Shown piece after piece: positions 43,414-52,995 of a stretch of 64,000 nucleotides of DNA. Each line of letters opens with the position of its first letter. Within the stretch, counting starts at the first letter, position 1. Both the position numbers and the translations under genes were made by a program. The notes below the pieces were generated by a model, which saw only the letters and a list, made by a program, of their open reading frames with translations, was not told the origin of the DNA and ran no database searches. The DNA is from Acidobacteria bacterium RIFCSPLOWO2_12_FULL_68_19 (GTDB lineage: Bacteria; Acidobacteriota; Vicinamibacteria; Vicinamibacterales; UBA2999), in the NCBI GenBank assembly GCA_001767525.1, contig MELF01000046.1, forward strand, positions 62,001-126,000. Direction: 5' to 3'.

Positions 43414-44036
43414 GAGAAGTCCTCCAGCAGATCGGCGAGCGCATCGCCGACCTCGCCCGCCTGCCCTTCAAACAGGTGGTTGGCCCGGTCGATCTCCACC
43501 AGCTCCTTCGGCTCGTGCAGTTGCGCGTAGAAGTGGCGGACCATCCGGAGCGAGATCAGCTCGTCGCGCTCGCCGTGGACGATGAACTTCGGCTTGCGCG
43601 ACAGCTTCACCGGGGCGAACTCGTAGCGATCGACCGGCGGCGCGACCGCGACGAGGGCGCACACCCGGTCGTCGTCGGCGCCGACCGTCATCGCGATGTA
43701 CGCGCCGAACGAGAAGCCGCCCGCCCACAGCTCCAGCCGCGGGAACTCGGACGACATGAAGTCGAGGGCGGCCCTGAAGTCGTCGAGCTCGCCCCGGCCG
43801 CGGTCCCACGCGCCCGCGCTCAGGCCGACGCCGCGGAAGTTGAACCGAAGCACGACGCATCCGATGCGAGCGAGCGCCTTGGCCGCCTGATAGACCACCT
43901 TCGTATGCATCGTCCCGCCCTCGACCGGCAGCGGATGCGCGAAGACGACCGCCGCACGAGCGTCGCCGGAGGGCCGGTCGAGGATTGTCTCGAGCGGCCC
44001 GGCCGGTCCGGACACCTGGCGCGGCGGCTCAGCCAA
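43392..44036 (-). CDS. Alpha/beta hydrolase (dienelactone hydrolase-like)
   Basis: Protein of 214 residues. [20 protein letters not shown] at the start, [20 protein letters not shown], and the nucleophile elbow [13 protein letters not shown] (Ser in G-F-S-F-G) give the fold; Asp in [12 protein letters not shown] and His in [11 protein letters not shown] complete the triad. This compact subtype (HP-P-x-x-GG-TM and RG-x-G-x-S) is common as an uncharacterised hydrolase. Substrate unknown. Start ATG 44036 overlaps the upstream hydrolase by eight bases. Confidence 0.88.
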
Positions 44037-44838
44037 CGCGCCTCCTCAGGGCGGGCGCGTGCACGGCCTGGTCCGCAAACGAGACGACGAGCCGCGCGAA
44101 CTCGTCCGGCCGCGTGATCGACCCGAGATGGCCGGTTCGCGCGATCGTCTCGAACCGGACGTGCGGGCCGAGCGCCGCGTACTCTCGCGTCGCGTCGACC
44201 GGCACCACCCGGTCCAGGACCGGCTCGCCCGTGACGACGAGTGTCGGCTGCGTCACCCGCGGGAGCTCGGCAGCCAGGTCGACCTCCGCCAGCAGGCCGG
44301 CGCGCCGCGCCATCCGGCGCGGAGAGAACATGTGCGTGAGCACGCGCCACGCGTGAGCCAGGCCGGCTGCGAGCCCGCGCAACGAGCCGCCGTTGGCGGC
44401 GGCAATCTCCGGGTACATCCGGAGCGACGCCAGCAGGAAGACCGGTGTCAGCAGCCGCGGCGCGTGCATGTAGAACCGGACGCGCCGATCGGGCTTCCAC
44501 GACGGCGGAGGCGCCGACACCAGGACGAGCGACGCGGCGCGCTCGGGATAGCGCGCCGCGAACGCCGCCGCGATGAGTCCGCCGTACGAGACGCCGCAGA
44601 TCGCGGCCGCCCCGATGCCGGCGGCGTCGAGCGCCGCCCGTACCTGCTCGACGTAGGACCAGAACCCCCGCGATTCATCGAACGGTCCGCCGCAGGACGG
44701 CTCGTCGGCGAGCGAGAACGTGATCACGCGGCATCGCTGCGCGAGCGCGTCGATCGCCGGCTTCATCCACTCCCAGCGGCCCTGTATGCCGGGAACGACC
44801 ACCACCGGCGTTCCGCCGCCCCGATCCACGATCTTCAT
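44029..44838 (-). CDS. Alpha/beta hydrolase
   Basis: Protein of 269 residues. TPVVVVPGIQGRWEWMKPAI supplies the oxyanion region, AAICGVSYGGLIAAAFAARY the nucleophile Ser, then a cap region, VVTGEPVLDRVVPVDATREY the acidic residue and IARTGHLGSITRPDEFARLV the His. It could hydrolyse an ester or acyl-CoA derivative in the beta-oxidation cluster; no more can be said from sequence. The tandem repeat at 44852-44904 lies just upstream, and no ribosome site is obvious. Confidence 0.87.
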   Translation of the reverse strand: MKIVDRGGGTPVVVVPGIQGRWEWMKPAIDALAQRCRVITFSLADEPSCGGPFDESRGFWSYVEQVRAALDAAGIGAAAICGVSYGGLIAAAFAARYPERAASLVLVSAPPPSWKPDRRVRFYMHAPRLLTPVFLLASLRMYPEIAAANGGSLRGLAAGLAHAWRVLTHMFSPRRMARRAGLLAEVDLAAELPRVTQPTLVVTGEPVLDRVVPVDATREYAALGPHVRFETIARTGHLGSITRPDEFARLVVSFADQAVHAPALRRRVG

Positions 44839-44851
44839 CGCTATCTGATGA

Positions 44852-44904
44852 CTACCACCTACCGCCTACCGGCTACCACCTACCGGCTACCACCTACCGG
44901 CTAG
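44852..44904. repeat. Short tandem repeat CTACCACCTACCGG
   Basis: About three and a half imperfect copies of a 14-base unit (CTACCACCTACCGG) fill the 70-base gap between the FadB-like gene and the hydrolase gene. It has no spacer structure and no similarity to CRISPR repeats. Confidence 0.8.
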
Positions 44905-44908
44905 GGGC

Positions 44909-47218
44909 TCAGTTCCTCAGCGGCTTTCCCGTCTTCAGTGTGTGCTGGATCCGCTCCAGCGTCTTCCGTTCTCCCAGCAGGCTGAGAAAGGCCTCCCGCT
45001 CCAGGTCGAGCAGCTCCTGTTCGGTGACCGTCGACGGGTGCGGCAACATCCCTCCCGCCATCACCGTTGCCAGCTTGCGGCCGATCAGCACGTCGTGCTC
45101 GCTGATGCGGCCAGCTCGCCAGGCCAGATGAATCCCGAGCTTCAGCGCCGCCAGCACCGCATCGCCGCCCACCGGAATGGCCGTCCGTGGCCGTGGCGGC
45201 TGGTATCCCTCCCTGACCCGCTGCAGGGCTCGTGCCTTCGCGTCGGCCAGCAAACGCTCGCGATTCATCGTGGACGCATCCACCGTGCGGAGGTAGCCCA
45301 AGCGCACGGCGTCTTCGGCGCTGGAGGAAACCCGGGCGAACGCGATGGTCTCGAACGCCCGCTGCATCGATGGCAAGTAGTCGGTCGCACCCGGCGGCAT
45401 CGCCTCGGCCGCCCTGGCCGTCATCTCCTTGGTGCCGCCGGCTGCCGGAATCAGGCCGACGCCGACCTCGACGAGACCGATGTAGCTCTCCGCGGCCGCC
45501 TGCACCCGATCGGCGTGCAGCACGATCTCGCACCCGCCGCCGAGCGTCAGGCCGGCGGGGGCGACGACCACGGGCACGTCGGCGTACCGGAGCGCCAGAT
45601 TGGTTTGCTGAAAAGCCCGCACCGTGGCGTCGATTTCTTCCCAGTTCTCCTCTTGCGCCTCGAGGAGCAGCAGCATCAGGTTGGCGCCGGCCGAGAAGTT
45701 GGGCGCCTCGTTTCCGACCACGAGCGCGGCGAAACTGCGCGAGGCCTCGCGCACGCCGGCATGGAGCATCTGGATCGTGTCGGTGCCGACGATGTTCATC
45801 TTCGAGTGGAACTCGACCGACAGAACGCCGTCGCCGAGGTCGACGAGGCTCGCGCCGGCATTCTTCCGGACGACGGCCGAACGTTCCTTCGCCGTGCGCA
45901 GGATCTGCAGGTCCGGGGCGGCGGGCGGCACGTCGCCGTCGCGGAGCGACTGGCGGCCCCGGCCGAGCGACTCGGCGAGGAGGGGCGGAACCCCGTCCGC
46001 CAGCAGATCGGGGCTCGACTGGCGCGCCGCGTCGAGCACCTGTTGGATGCCGATCGCGTCGATGAGCTCGAACGGGCCGAGCTCCCACCCGAATCCCCAT
46101 CGCATGACCCGGTCGACGTCGTCGGCCGAGTGCGCGATGTCGGGCGTCACCCGGGCGGTGTAGACGAGCGTTGGCGCGAGGGTCTCGCGCAGGAAGGCGC
46201 CGACCCTGTCCTGCCCCGTGAACAACGTGCGCACGCGCACGCGCAGATCGCCGATCGCCGCGACGGCCTCGATCGACGGAAGCCGCGGCTGCCGCCGGGG
46301 CCGGTAGGTGAGCGTCGCCGGGTCGAGCGTCAGGATGTCCGACTCGCCGTCGGACCGCTTCTCTCGTCTGTAGAATCCCTGTCCGGCCTTCTCGCCCGAC
46401 ATGCCGCGCTCGAGCATCTGGACGACGAACGGCGGCAGCGTCCACACCTCGCTGCCCGGCGCCTGGCCCAGCCGGGCGCGGAGGTTGGTCACCACGTGGC
46501 CGACGACGTCGATGCCGGCGATGTCGAGCGTACGGAAGGTGGCGCTCTTCGGGCGTCCGAGCGGAGATCCGGTGACGGCGTCGACCTCCTCGATGGTGTA
46601 CTCGCCGGCGGCCACCCTGGAGAGGATGCGCAGCATGCCGTACAGGCCGATGTGGTTGCCGATGAAGTTCGGCGAATCCTTCGCAATCACCACTCCTTTG
46701 CCGAGGCGATGGCCGGCAAATCGGCTGACCGTATCGATGACCTCCCGGTTCGTCTCGGGCGTCGGGATGATTTCGAGCAGCTGCAGGTACCGGGGCGGGT
46801 TGAAGAAATGGGTGCCGAGCCAGTGCTGCCTGAAGTCGGGGCTGCGTCCCTGGGCCAGCGCGGCAATCGGAATGCCCGACGTGTTCGAGCTGACGATCGA
46901 TCCCGCCCGGCGCGCCGCGTCGACCTTGTCGAGCAGGCCGCGTTTGATGTCGACCTGCTCGACCACCGCTTCGATGATCCAGTCGGCCTCGGCGATGCGG
47001 CGCAAGTCGGCGTCGAGACTGCCGACCGTGATGAGCTTCCAGGTGTCGGCGGTGAAGAACGGGTCGGGCTTGAGCGTGCGCGCGCGCTCCAGCCCCTGTC
47101 TCGCGGCGTCGGTCGTGACGTCGAGGAGCAGCCCGGGCACGCCGGCGTTGGCGAAGTGCGCGGCAATCTGGGCGCCCATCGTGCCGGCGCCGAGGACCGC
47201 GACCGAGCGAATCACCAT
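44909..47218 (-). CDS. fadB: 3-hydroxyacyl-CoA dehydrogenase / enoyl-CoA hydratase fusion (dehydrogenase domain first)
   Basis: Bifunctional beta-oxidation protein of 769 residues. Residues 1-310 are the NAD-binding 3-hydroxyacyl-CoA dehydrogenase: VAVLGAGTMGAQIAAHFANA, ADWIIEAVVEQVDIKRGLLD, SSNTSGIPIAALA and GTHFFNPPRYLQLLEIIP with the catalytic His. The C-terminal part (about 440-660) is a crotonase-fold hydratase: FAALVVGNEAPNFSAGANLM and VAPAGLTLGGGCEIVLHADR, with EVGVGLIPAAGGTKEM. Domain order is opposite to E. coli FadB but is known in many bacteria. Head gene of the cluster. Confidence 0.94.
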   Translation of the reverse strand: MVIRSVAVLGAGTMGAQIAAHFANAGVPGLLLDVTTDAARQGLERARTLKPDPFFTADTWKLITVGSLDADLRRIAEADWIIEAVVEQVDIKRGLLDKVDAARRAGSIVSSNTSGIPIAALAQGRSPDFRQHWLGTHFFNPPRYLQLLEIIPTPETNREVIDTVSRFAGHRLGKGVVIAKDSPNFIGNHIGLYGMLRILSRVAAGEYTIEEVDAVTGSPLGRPKSATFRTLDIAGIDVVGHVVTNLRARLGQAPGSEVWTLPPFVVQMLERGMSGEKAGQGFYRREKRSDGESDILTLDPATLTYRPRRQPRLPSIEAVAAIGDLRVRVRTLFTGQDRVGAFLRETLAPTLVYTARVTPDIAHSADDVDRVMRWGFGWELGPFELIDAIGIQQVLDAARQSSPDLLADGVPPLLAESLGRGRQSLRDGDVPPAAPDLQILRTAKERSAVVRKNAGASLVDLGDGVLSVEFHSKMNIVGTDTIQMLHAGVREASRSFAALVVGNEAPNFSAGANLMLLLLEAQEENWEEIDATVRAFQQTNLALRYADVPVVVAPAGLTLGGGCEIVLHADRVQAAAESYIGLVEVGVGLIPAAGGTKEMTARAAEAMPPGATDYLPSMQRAFETIAFARVSSSAEDAVRLGYLRTVDASTMNRERLLADAKARALQRVREGYQPPRPRTAIPVGGDAVLAALKLGIHLAWRAGRISEHDVLIGRKLATVMAGGMLPHPSTVTEQELLDLEREAFLSLLGERKTLERIQHTLKTGKPLRN

Positions 47219-47236
47219 CGATCCGATGTTACTTCG

Positions 47237-48040
47237 TTACTTCCAGCGCGTGAGAATCGACTCCCTGTCGAACAGCGCGATCCCGACCAGGATCAGGCCG
47301 ATGTTCACGCCGGCGAGCGCCACGGCGAGCCAGACGATCGCCGGGCCGCCCAACTGGAACATCCCCGCAATCTGCAGGACGAAGACGGCGGTGACCGGCA
47401 GCACGACGAGCGCACCGATCTGCTGCGCGCTGCGCGGGTCGTTGACCCGCGACGACACGCACACCGCCAGCTGCAGCGCGGCCAGCGCCGCCAGCGGTCC
47501 GATGAGGAACGTGACGCCCAGGGAGGCGGGCGTGAGCAGGGCGCGGAAGGCGCCCGATTCGGCGAAGGCGGCCACGCCGGCGAGGTAGAGCCCGAAGGTG
47601 GCGACCGTCAGACCGAGCGCGGGGACGAGGGCCCCGAGCACCTTCGCCCCGAGCAGCTCGAGCGTGGTCAGCGGTGTCGCCAGCAGCGGCTCCAGCGTGC
47701 GCCCCTGCTTTTCGCCCACGATGCTGTAGGCGGCAATCGACATCGCGCCGGTGACGGGCGTCAGGACGAGCAGCACCAGGAACTGCTGGAAGATCCACGC
47801 CTGGACGGCGGCCTCGGGCTCGAGGCGCCGCAGCCGCGGCTCGTCACGGTACATCTCGAGCGCGATGGCGAAGTCGTTCGAGTCCGAGAGACGCTCGCCG
47901 GCGAGCGCGGGTACTACGACCGCGACAGCGAACGGCAGGAGCATGGAGAACACGCCCGCGATGATCGCCGGGAGGAACAGCGCCCGGTTCCGGCGAAGGT
48001 CGGCGAGCTCCTTGCCGAGGAGCGCGAGCATGCGGTTCAC
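47237..48040 (-). CDS. ABC-2 type exporter permease
   Basis: Permease of 267 residues with six hydrophobic helices. LALLGKELADLRRNRALFLP at the N-terminus and EKQGRTLEPLLATPLTTLEL then LLGAKVLGALVPAL match ABC-2/NatB-like subunits. GTG 48040 overlaps the ATPase stop (GTGA), so the two form one exporter. Substrate unknown; the type resembles NatAB and drug-efflux ABC-2 systems. Confidence 0.9.
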   Translation of the reverse strand: MNRMLALLGKELADLRRNRALFLPAIIAGVFSMLLPFAVAVVVPALAGERLSDSNDFAIALEMYRDEPRLRRLEPEAAVQAWIFQQFLVLLVLTPVTGAMSIAAYSIVGEKQGRTLEPLLATPLTTLELLGAKVLGALVPALGLTVATFGLYLAGVAAFAESGAFRALLTPASLGVTFLIGPLAALAALQLAVCVSSRVNDPRSAQQIGALVVLPVTAVFVLQIAGMFQLGGPAIVWLAVALAGVNIGLILVGIALFDRESILTRWK

Positions 48041-48954
48041 TGCGCGTCCTCCCGCCCGACCAGGTGCAGGTACACGTCCTCGAGCCGCGCCTGTTCCGGC
48101 ATCACCGACAGCACGTCCGCTCCCTCTTCGACCAGCCGCCTGACGATCGCCGGCGTCGCCGCGGCGTGTTCGCCGACGGCAATCGAGAGCGTCCGATCCT
48201 GCGCCTGAACGTCCCGGAAGCCCGCCTTCGCGAGCACACCGAGGAACGGGGCGGCGGGCTGCCCGATCGTGACGCGGAGGCGAGGGCCGTAGAGCCGCGC
48301 GTGGAGAGCGGCCGGCGCATCGACCGCCAGGAGCCGGGCGCGCATCACGGCCACCCGATCGGCCACGCGCTCGACCTCGTCCAGGTTGTGTGTCGACAGC
48401 ACGATCGTCCGCCGCTCGCCCCGCAGCCGCAGGACGAGCTCCCGCAGGTCCCGCGCGCTCTCGGGATCGAGCCCCGCCGTCGGTTCGTCGAGCAGCAGAA
48501 TGTCCGGGCGGTGCAGCAGCGTACGGGCGAGCGCCACGCGCTGCTTCAATCCCTTCGAGAGCTGCGCGGCGGGCTCGCCGCCGCGGTCGCGCAGCCCGAA
48601 GCGCTCCAACGCCTCGTCGACAGCCGCCGCCGGATCGGCGAGGCCGTGCAGGCGCGCGTAGACGAGCAGGTTCCGGCGGACCGACAAGCGATCCCACAGG
48701 CCCGGTGTTTCACCGAGCAGTCCGATCCGGCCGCGCAGGCGCGGTGCGCTGTGCCGCGACACCACCTCGGCTCCAAGCCGAACGGTGCCGGAGGAAGGCG
48801 CGATCAGGCCCGCCAGCATCCGCATGGTCGTCGTCTTTCCGGCGCCGTTCGGGCCGAGCAGCGCGAAGATCTCGCCCGGCGCCAGCTCGAACGACACGTC
48901 ATCGACGGCGACGCGCTCACCGAAGCGGCGCGTCAGGTGTGAGGCGGCCAGCAC
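48037..48954 (-). CDS. ABC exporter ATP-binding protein
   Basis: ATPase of 305 residues: Walker A ALLGPNGAGKTTTMRMLAG, Q-loop equivalent GRIGLLGETPGLWDRLSV, ABC signature QLSKGLKQRVALARTLL, Walker B ILLLDEPTAGLDPESARDL and switch His in VLSTHNLDEVERVA. The C-terminal 80 residues are the extension seen in NatA/CcmA-like ATPases. It is encoded upstream of its permease with a 4-nt overlap. The gene begins inside a fragment of an unrelated secreted protein gene, so its promoter region is unclear. Confidence 0.94.
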   Translation of the reverse strand: MLAASHLTRRFGERVAVDDVSFELAPGEIFALLGPNGAGKTTTMRMLAGLIAPSSGTVRLGAEVVSRHSAPRLRGRIGLLGETPGLWDRLSVRRNLLVYARLHGLADPAAAVDEALERFGLRDRGGEPAAQLSKGLKQRVALARTLLHRPDILLLDEPTAGLDPESARDLRELVLRLRGERRTIVLSTHNLDEVERVADRVAVMRARLLAVDAPAALHARLYGPRLRVTIGQPAAPFLGVLAKAGFRDVQAQDRTLSIAVGEHAAATPAIVRRLVEEGADVLSVMPEQARLEDVYLHLVGREDAQ

Positions 48955-48988
48955 GGCTCGTCAGGGGCGGAACTGATAGCAGCCGGGC

Positions 48989-49159
48989 GACGACGAAGGG
49001 ACCCGCGGGCGAGGTGTCGAAGCCGCGCGGCTCCTCGAAGAGGCCGACGATGTGCGGGGGAAGGCCGCCAGAGGCGGGCAGCACTTCCACGGGGAGCGCC
49101 GCCGGGCGTGCGCCGAGCGAGGTCATCGCGAGCAGGAGAAGTGCGCAGGTGCGTGGCAT
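48989..49159 (-). pseudogene. 5' remnant of a secreted beta-propeller-like gene
   Basis: About 57 codons encode a signal peptide (TCALLLLAMTSLGARPAALP) and the start of a mature region, VEVLPASGGLPPHIVGLFEE then PRGFDTSPAGPFVV, which resembles the opening of acidobacterial 6-bladed propeller proteins (family pattern from memory). Sequence continuity is lost before the ABC ATPase start, so only an N-terminal stub remains. Confidence 0.4.
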
Positions 49160-49171
49160 GCGTCACCTCGA

Positions 49172-49248
49172 CGGGCCACAGAGACGCAGAGGCACAGAGC
49201 CAGGAACACTAACAGAGAGTCTCTGTGTCCCTGTGTCTCTGTGGCCCG
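49172..49248. repeat. Inverted repeat of CTCTGTGTC words
   Basis: Two 28-base arms (49172-49199 and 49221-49248) match as reverse complements with three mismatches; each is built of CACAGAGAC-type direct repeats ending in GGGCCACAGAG. The element fills the gap after the E1 gene and may act as its terminator. A weaker relative lies at 14610-14681. Confidence 0.8.
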
Positions 49249-49267
49249 TTCATGCGAAGGGCGCGCA

Positions 49268-51409
49268 TCAGTACGCCGCGACTGTTCGAATCGCCTCGAG
49301 GACGTCGTCGGTGCTCGGCAGAATCGTTTCCTCGAGGACGGGCGCGTAGGCCACAGGGCAGTCGCGTGCGGCCACGCGCACCAGCGGCGCGTCGAGGTGG
49401 TCGAACAGCTCCTGCGAGATGCGGGCGGCGATCTCCGCTCCGAATCCGCACGTGAGCTGGTCCTCGTGCGCGATGACGACGCGGTTCGTCTTCTGCGTGT
49501 ACGCGGCGATCGTCTCCCAGTCGTACGGGACGATCGTCCGCAGGTCGACGATCGCCACGTCGATGCCCGCGCGCTCGGCGTGATGCGCGGCGAGCAGCGA
49601 CCGGTGCACGAGCGCCCCCCACGTGAAGACGACGACGTCGGCGCCCTCGCGGGCGACCTCCGCCCTGCCGAACGGCACCGTGTAGTCGGGTCCTGGATAC
49701 GGCGCCTTGTTGTACGGCTGGCGATACAGGTGCTTGTGTTCGAGGAAGAGCACGGGATCGTCGCACCGGATGGCCGTGCGCAGCAGCCCCGCCGCGTCCT
49801 GGGCTGTCGAAGGCAACGCGATGCGGATGCCCGGCGAGTGGGCGAAGATCGCGACGGCCGACTGGCTGTGGTAGGGCGCGCCGCCGCGCAGATAGCCGCC
49901 GATCGGGACGCGCACGACCATCGGGCACGACCAGTTGTTGTTCGACCGGTACCGCATCATGCCGACTTCGTTCCGCAGCTGCATGAACGCGGGCCAGATG
50001 TAATCGAAGAACTGAATCTCCACGACCGGCTTCAGGCCGCGCAGCGCCATGCCGAGGCTGCGGCCGACGATGTTCGCCTCCGCCAGCGGGGAGTTGAAGA
50101 CGCGGTCGCTGCCGTACAGCCGCTGCAGACCGTGCGTCACCTTGAAGACGCCTCCCTTGCCCGCGACGCTGGCGAGCACCTCCTCGCGCGTGGCGTCGGC
50201 GACGTCCTCGCCGAAAACCACGATCCGCGGGTCGCGCGCCATCTCGTCGCGCAGCGTCGCGTTGATCGCGGCGACCATCGTCTCGGGCCCGCCCTGCGGC
50301 CGGGGATCGCTCCTGAACGAGTCGGAGCCCGGATCGATGTCGGGGGAGAAGACGTAGAGCGTGGCCGTCTCCGGCTCCGGCTTCGGCGCCGCGAGCGCCT
50401 GCTCGGCCGCGGCGCCGACCTCGCGTTCGACGCCCGCCAACAGATCGGCGAGATCCGCGTCGCTGGCCATCCCCTCGGCCTTGAGCAGATGGCGCATCCG
50501 GACGAGCGGGTCGCGGCGCGCCTCGGCTTCCCGTTCCGCCGCCGTCTTGTAGAGCTTCTCGTCGTCGGAGAGCGAGTGCGAGTACGGCCGAATCACCGTC
50601 GCATGGACGAGCGCCGGGCCCTGGCGGCCGCGCACGTGCGCCACGGCGTCGCCGAGCGTCCGGTAGCTGGCGAGGTAGTCGGTTCCGTCGCAGCGGAACG
50701 TGCGCAGTCCGGGGAAGTGCTCGACCAGCCGCGAAATGTCGCCGCCCGGCGTCTGCGCTTCCACCGGCACCGAGATGGCGTAGCCGTTGTCCTCGACGAG
50801 GTAGAGGATCGGCAGCGTCTTGGTGCACGACGTGTTGAGCGATTCCCAGAACTCGCCTTCGCTCGTGGCGCCGTCGCCGAGCGACACGTAGGTGATTTCG
50901 TCGGGATAGTGCCGTAACTCGCGGTCGGGAATCTGCGTCACACGCTGATAGAGGAGCGAGGCCTCGGCGCAGCCGACCGCGTGCAGACACTGCGTGGTGG
51001 TGGCGCTGCTCTGCGAGGGAATGTTCAGGCGCCGGTGCCCCCAGTGCGACGGCATCTGCCGGCCGCCGGACGCCGGGTCGTCCTTGGCGCCCACCGACGC
51101 GAGGAACATCTCGTGCGGCGTGACGCCCAGCGTCAGGCAAAGCGCGCGGTCGCGATAGTACGGGAAGAACCAGTCGTAGCCGCCGCGCAGGTGATTGCCC
51201 GCCGCGACGAGCACCGCCTCGTGGCCGGCGCCGCTGATCTGGAAGAATGCCTGGCTCTGGTTCTTGAGCTGAATCTCCTTGTCGTCGATCTTCCGCGACA
51301 GGAGCATCGTGCGGTAGGCGGTGAGCAATTCGTCCCGGGTCAGCTCTTCGTGCCCGCTCCTGGTCCCTCTGGTGGCGGCGCGCGCGTCCGCCAGGGTCGA
51401 CGCCTTCAT
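49268..51409 (-). CDS. Branched-chain 2-oxoacid dehydrogenase E1, alpha-beta fusion
   Basis: Thiamine-diphosphate-dependent decarboxylase component, 713 residues, with alpha and beta chains fused. The alpha part (about 20-345) has [40 protein letters not shown], the TPP motif [17 protein letters not shown] and [10 protein letters not shown]. The beta part (from about 370) has [60 protein letters not shown] and [18 protein letters not shown]. Together with E2/E3 encoded elsewhere it would oxidise 2-oxoisovalerate-type acids, feeding branched acyl-CoA to the nearby beta-oxidation genes. ATG 51409 is chosen over TTG 51418; CATAAT lies nine bases upstream. Confidence 0.92.
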   Translation of the reverse strand: MKASTLADARAATRGTRSGHEELTRDELLTAYRTMLLSRKIDDKEIQLKNQSQAFFQISGAGHEAVLVAAGNHLRGGYDWFFPYYRDRALCLTLGVTPHEMFLASVGAKDDPASGGRQMPSHWGHRRLNIPSQSSATTTQCLHAVGCAEASLLYQRVTQIPDRELRHYPDEITYVSLGDGATSEGEFWESLNTSCTKTLPILYLVEDNGYAISVPVEAQTPGGDISRLVEHFPGLRTFRCDGTDYLASYRTLGDAVAHVRGRQGPALVHATVIRPYSHSLSDDEKLYKTAAEREAEARRDPLVRMRHLLKAEGMASDADLADLLAGVEREVGAAAEQALAAPKPEPETATLYVFSPDIDPGSDSFRSDPRPQGGPETMVAAINATLRDEMARDPRIVVFGEDVADATREEVLASVAGKGGVFKVTHGLQRLYGSDRVFNSPLAEANIVGRSLGMALRGLKPVVEIQFFDYIWPAFMQLRNEVGMMRYRSNNNWSCPMVVRVPIGGYLRGGAPYHSQSAVAIFAHSPGIRIALPSTAQDAAGLLRTAIRCDDPVLFLEHKHLYRQPYNKAPYPGPDYTVPFGRAEVAREGADVVVFTWGALVHRSLLAAHHAERAGIDVAIVDLRTIVPYDWETIAAYTQKTNRVVIAHEDQLTCGFGAEIAARISQELFDHLDAPLVRVAARDCPVAYAPVLEETILPSTDDVLEAIRTVAAY

Positions 51410-51441
51410 ACGAGGCAAATTATGGCACTATCGGGAGCGCC

Positions 51442-51780
51442 ATGACCACCGCCCGCGTCCACCGCTGGGACGAGATCGCGCTCGACAAGATCACGGAAAT
51501 GATGTCCCAGAAGATCGTGGCCGGCGAGCGGGAAATGCTGGCGCAGATCTATCTGAAGCGGGGCGCGCTCGTGCCGATGCACGCGCACGAGAGCGAACAG
51601 ATGACCTACATCCTGCAGGGCGCCCTCAAGGTCGTCGTGGACGGCGAGGAAATCACCGTGCGCGAGGGCGAGGTGCTCCACATCCCGCCGTGGGCGCCGC
51701 ACCAGGCCGAAGCGCTCGAGGACACCTTCGAGCTCGACCTGTTCAGCCCGGTCCGGCAGGACTGGCTCGGCGGCCGGTAG
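51442..51780 (+). CDS. Cupin-domain protein
   Basis: Single-domain cupin of 112 residues. The metal motif is complete: MHAHESEQMTYILQG (two His and Glu) and the second cupin block GEVLHIPPWAPHQAEAL (His). Such small cupins bind Fe, Mn or Zn and act as dioxygenases, isomerases or sensors; the role here is unknown. A GGGAG site precedes the ATG by six bases. The DoxX-like gene follows immediately. Confidence 0.9.
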   Translation: MTTARVHRWDEIALDKITEMMSQKIVAGEREMLAQIYLKRGALVPMHAHESEQMTYILQGALKVVVDGEEITVREGEVLHIPPWAPHQAEALEDTFELDLFSPVRQDWLGGR

Positions 51781-52239
51781 ATGGCGAACATCCCGAAGGG
51801 AGGCCCCGCACTCGACCGCTACACGATCGCCCTGCGTCTGCTGGCGTGCGTGCTCGGCCTGTTCTTCGTGTTCAATGCCGTCGACAAGATCGCCTGGCTC
51901 GGCGACAGCGGCATTCTGGCCGCGCGGCTCGCCGGCTGGCTCGAGCACGCGCCGCCGAGCGCCCGCTGGTACATCGAGACGGTGGCGATGCCCGCCGTGC
52001 CGCTCTTCGCCCGCCTGGTCCCGCTCGCCGAGCTCTCGGCGGGCGTCGCGCTGGTGCTCGGCTTCTGGACGCGGCTGGCGGCGGTCGTTGCCTTCCTGAC
52101 GGTGGCGAACTTCCACGTCGCCCGGGGCGTTCTCTACGATCCGGCGTTCCTCGTCGACGGCACCGGGCTTCCCGTCCTCGGAGGGCTGCTGGCGCTCGCG
52201 ATCGGCGCCTCCAGGCTGCCGTTCAGTGTGAGCCGGTAG
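51781..52239 (+). CDS. DoxX-like membrane protein
   Basis: Membrane protein of 152 residues with four hydrophobic helices: TIALRLLACVLGLFFVFNAV, the ARLVPLAELSAGVALVLGFW helix, a third with FLTVANFHVARGV, and a C-terminal one. The pattern F-x-x-x-x-K-x-x-W-L and E-x-x-x-G-x-x-L-x-x-G-x-x-T/R-x-A is DoxX-family. Function uncertain; some members are quinone-linked redox subunits. The start abuts the cupin stop codon, so the two are coexpressed. Confidence 0.82.
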   Translation: MANIPKGGPALDRYTIALRLLACVLGLFFVFNAVDKIAWLGDSGILAARLAGWLEHAPPSARWYIETVAMPAVPLFARLVPLAELSAGVALVLGFWTRLAAVVAFLTVANFHVARGVLYDPAFLVDGTGLPVLGGLLALAIGASRLPFSVSR

Positions 52240-52245
52240 TCCACG

Positions 52246-52989
52246 CTAGTGCACTCGCCGGTCGACGTCGTCGGCACGTCCTCCCGAGTACACGTCGAAG
52301 CGGCGGCGCATCCGGTTGATGCGCCACTTCAGGTACCGGTACTTGATCTCCGCCAGCGGGTGAATGCGCCCGCCCTTCAGGTACAAGTACGCGGCTACCA
52401 GCCCGCCGAGATGCGTCGTATGGGCGATCCCGCCTCCCGGTCCGCCCATCGACGCCAGGAGCGAGATGGCGCCGATGATCATGACGAAGTACTTCGCCGG
52501 GATTGGAAAGACGAAGTACATGTAGATCGGCCGATGCGGGAAGTACAGCCCGTAGGCGAGCAGCACGCCGTACACCGCGCCCGACGCGCCGATCGTCAGC
52601 GAGTAGTACAACTGGTCGCCCAGCTGCGGCGCCAACGACAGGATGAACGTTGTTAGCGCCGCGCCGCCACCAGCGACGAAGTAGAACTTCGTGAAATAGC
52701 GGCTGCCCCAGGCCCGTTCCAGCTCCACGCCGAACATCCAGAGCGCCAGCATATTGAACAGGATGTGGAAGATCCCGCCGTGCAGGAACATGTACGTGAG
52801 CGGCTGCCACAGGTACAGCCGCTCGACGACGTCGGCCGGCCGCAGACCGAGCAGCAGCGTCACCGCCGGGATCACGAGCGAGACGAGGAACACCGCCACG
52901 TTCGCCGCGACGAGGACCTTGATGGCCGGCGTCAGCGGACCGGGCCCGAACGAGTACGTGAACGTGGAGGCGGCGGGGGGGCGTCGCAT
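52246..52989 (-). CDS. Rhomboid family intramembrane serine protease
   Basis: Protein of 247 residues with six hydrophobic helices. The catalytic Ser is in LTIGASGAVYGVLLAY (G-x-S-G), and the His in IAHTTHLGGLVAAYLYLK on a later helix; the HGGIFHILFNMLALWMFGVE loop is conserved. Residues after 210 form a basic cytoplasmic tail (KYRYLKWRINRMRRR). It is probably an inner-membrane protease; substrates unknown. Confidence 0.93.
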   Translation of the reverse strand: MRRPPAASTFTYSFGPGPLTPAIKVLVAANVAVFLVSLVIPAVTLLLGLRPADVVERLYLWQPLTYMFLHGGIFHILFNMLALWMFGVELERAWGSRYFTKFYFVAGGGAALTTFILSLAPQLGDQLYYSLTIGASGAVYGVLLAYGLYFPHRPIYMYFVFPIPAKYFVMIIGAISLLASMGGPGGGIAHTTHLGGLVAAYLYLKGGRIHPLAEIKYRYLKWRINRMRRRFDVYSGGRADDVDRRVH

Positions 52990-52995
52990 CAGGTG

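Noticed and set aside
44852..44904. Short regular repeats that might suggest a CRISPR array
   Set aside because: Unit of 14 bases with no spacers; a simple tandem repeat.
44942..48208. Very long plus-strand open frame (over 1,000 codons) opposite fadB
   Set aside because: Composition is Arg/His/Asp-rich antisense of a clear fadB and ABC permease; such shadow frames are expected at this GC content. The same applies to frames opposite the TonB receptor (29979-32642), hemA (13124-15544) and hemC-hemD (10426-13044).
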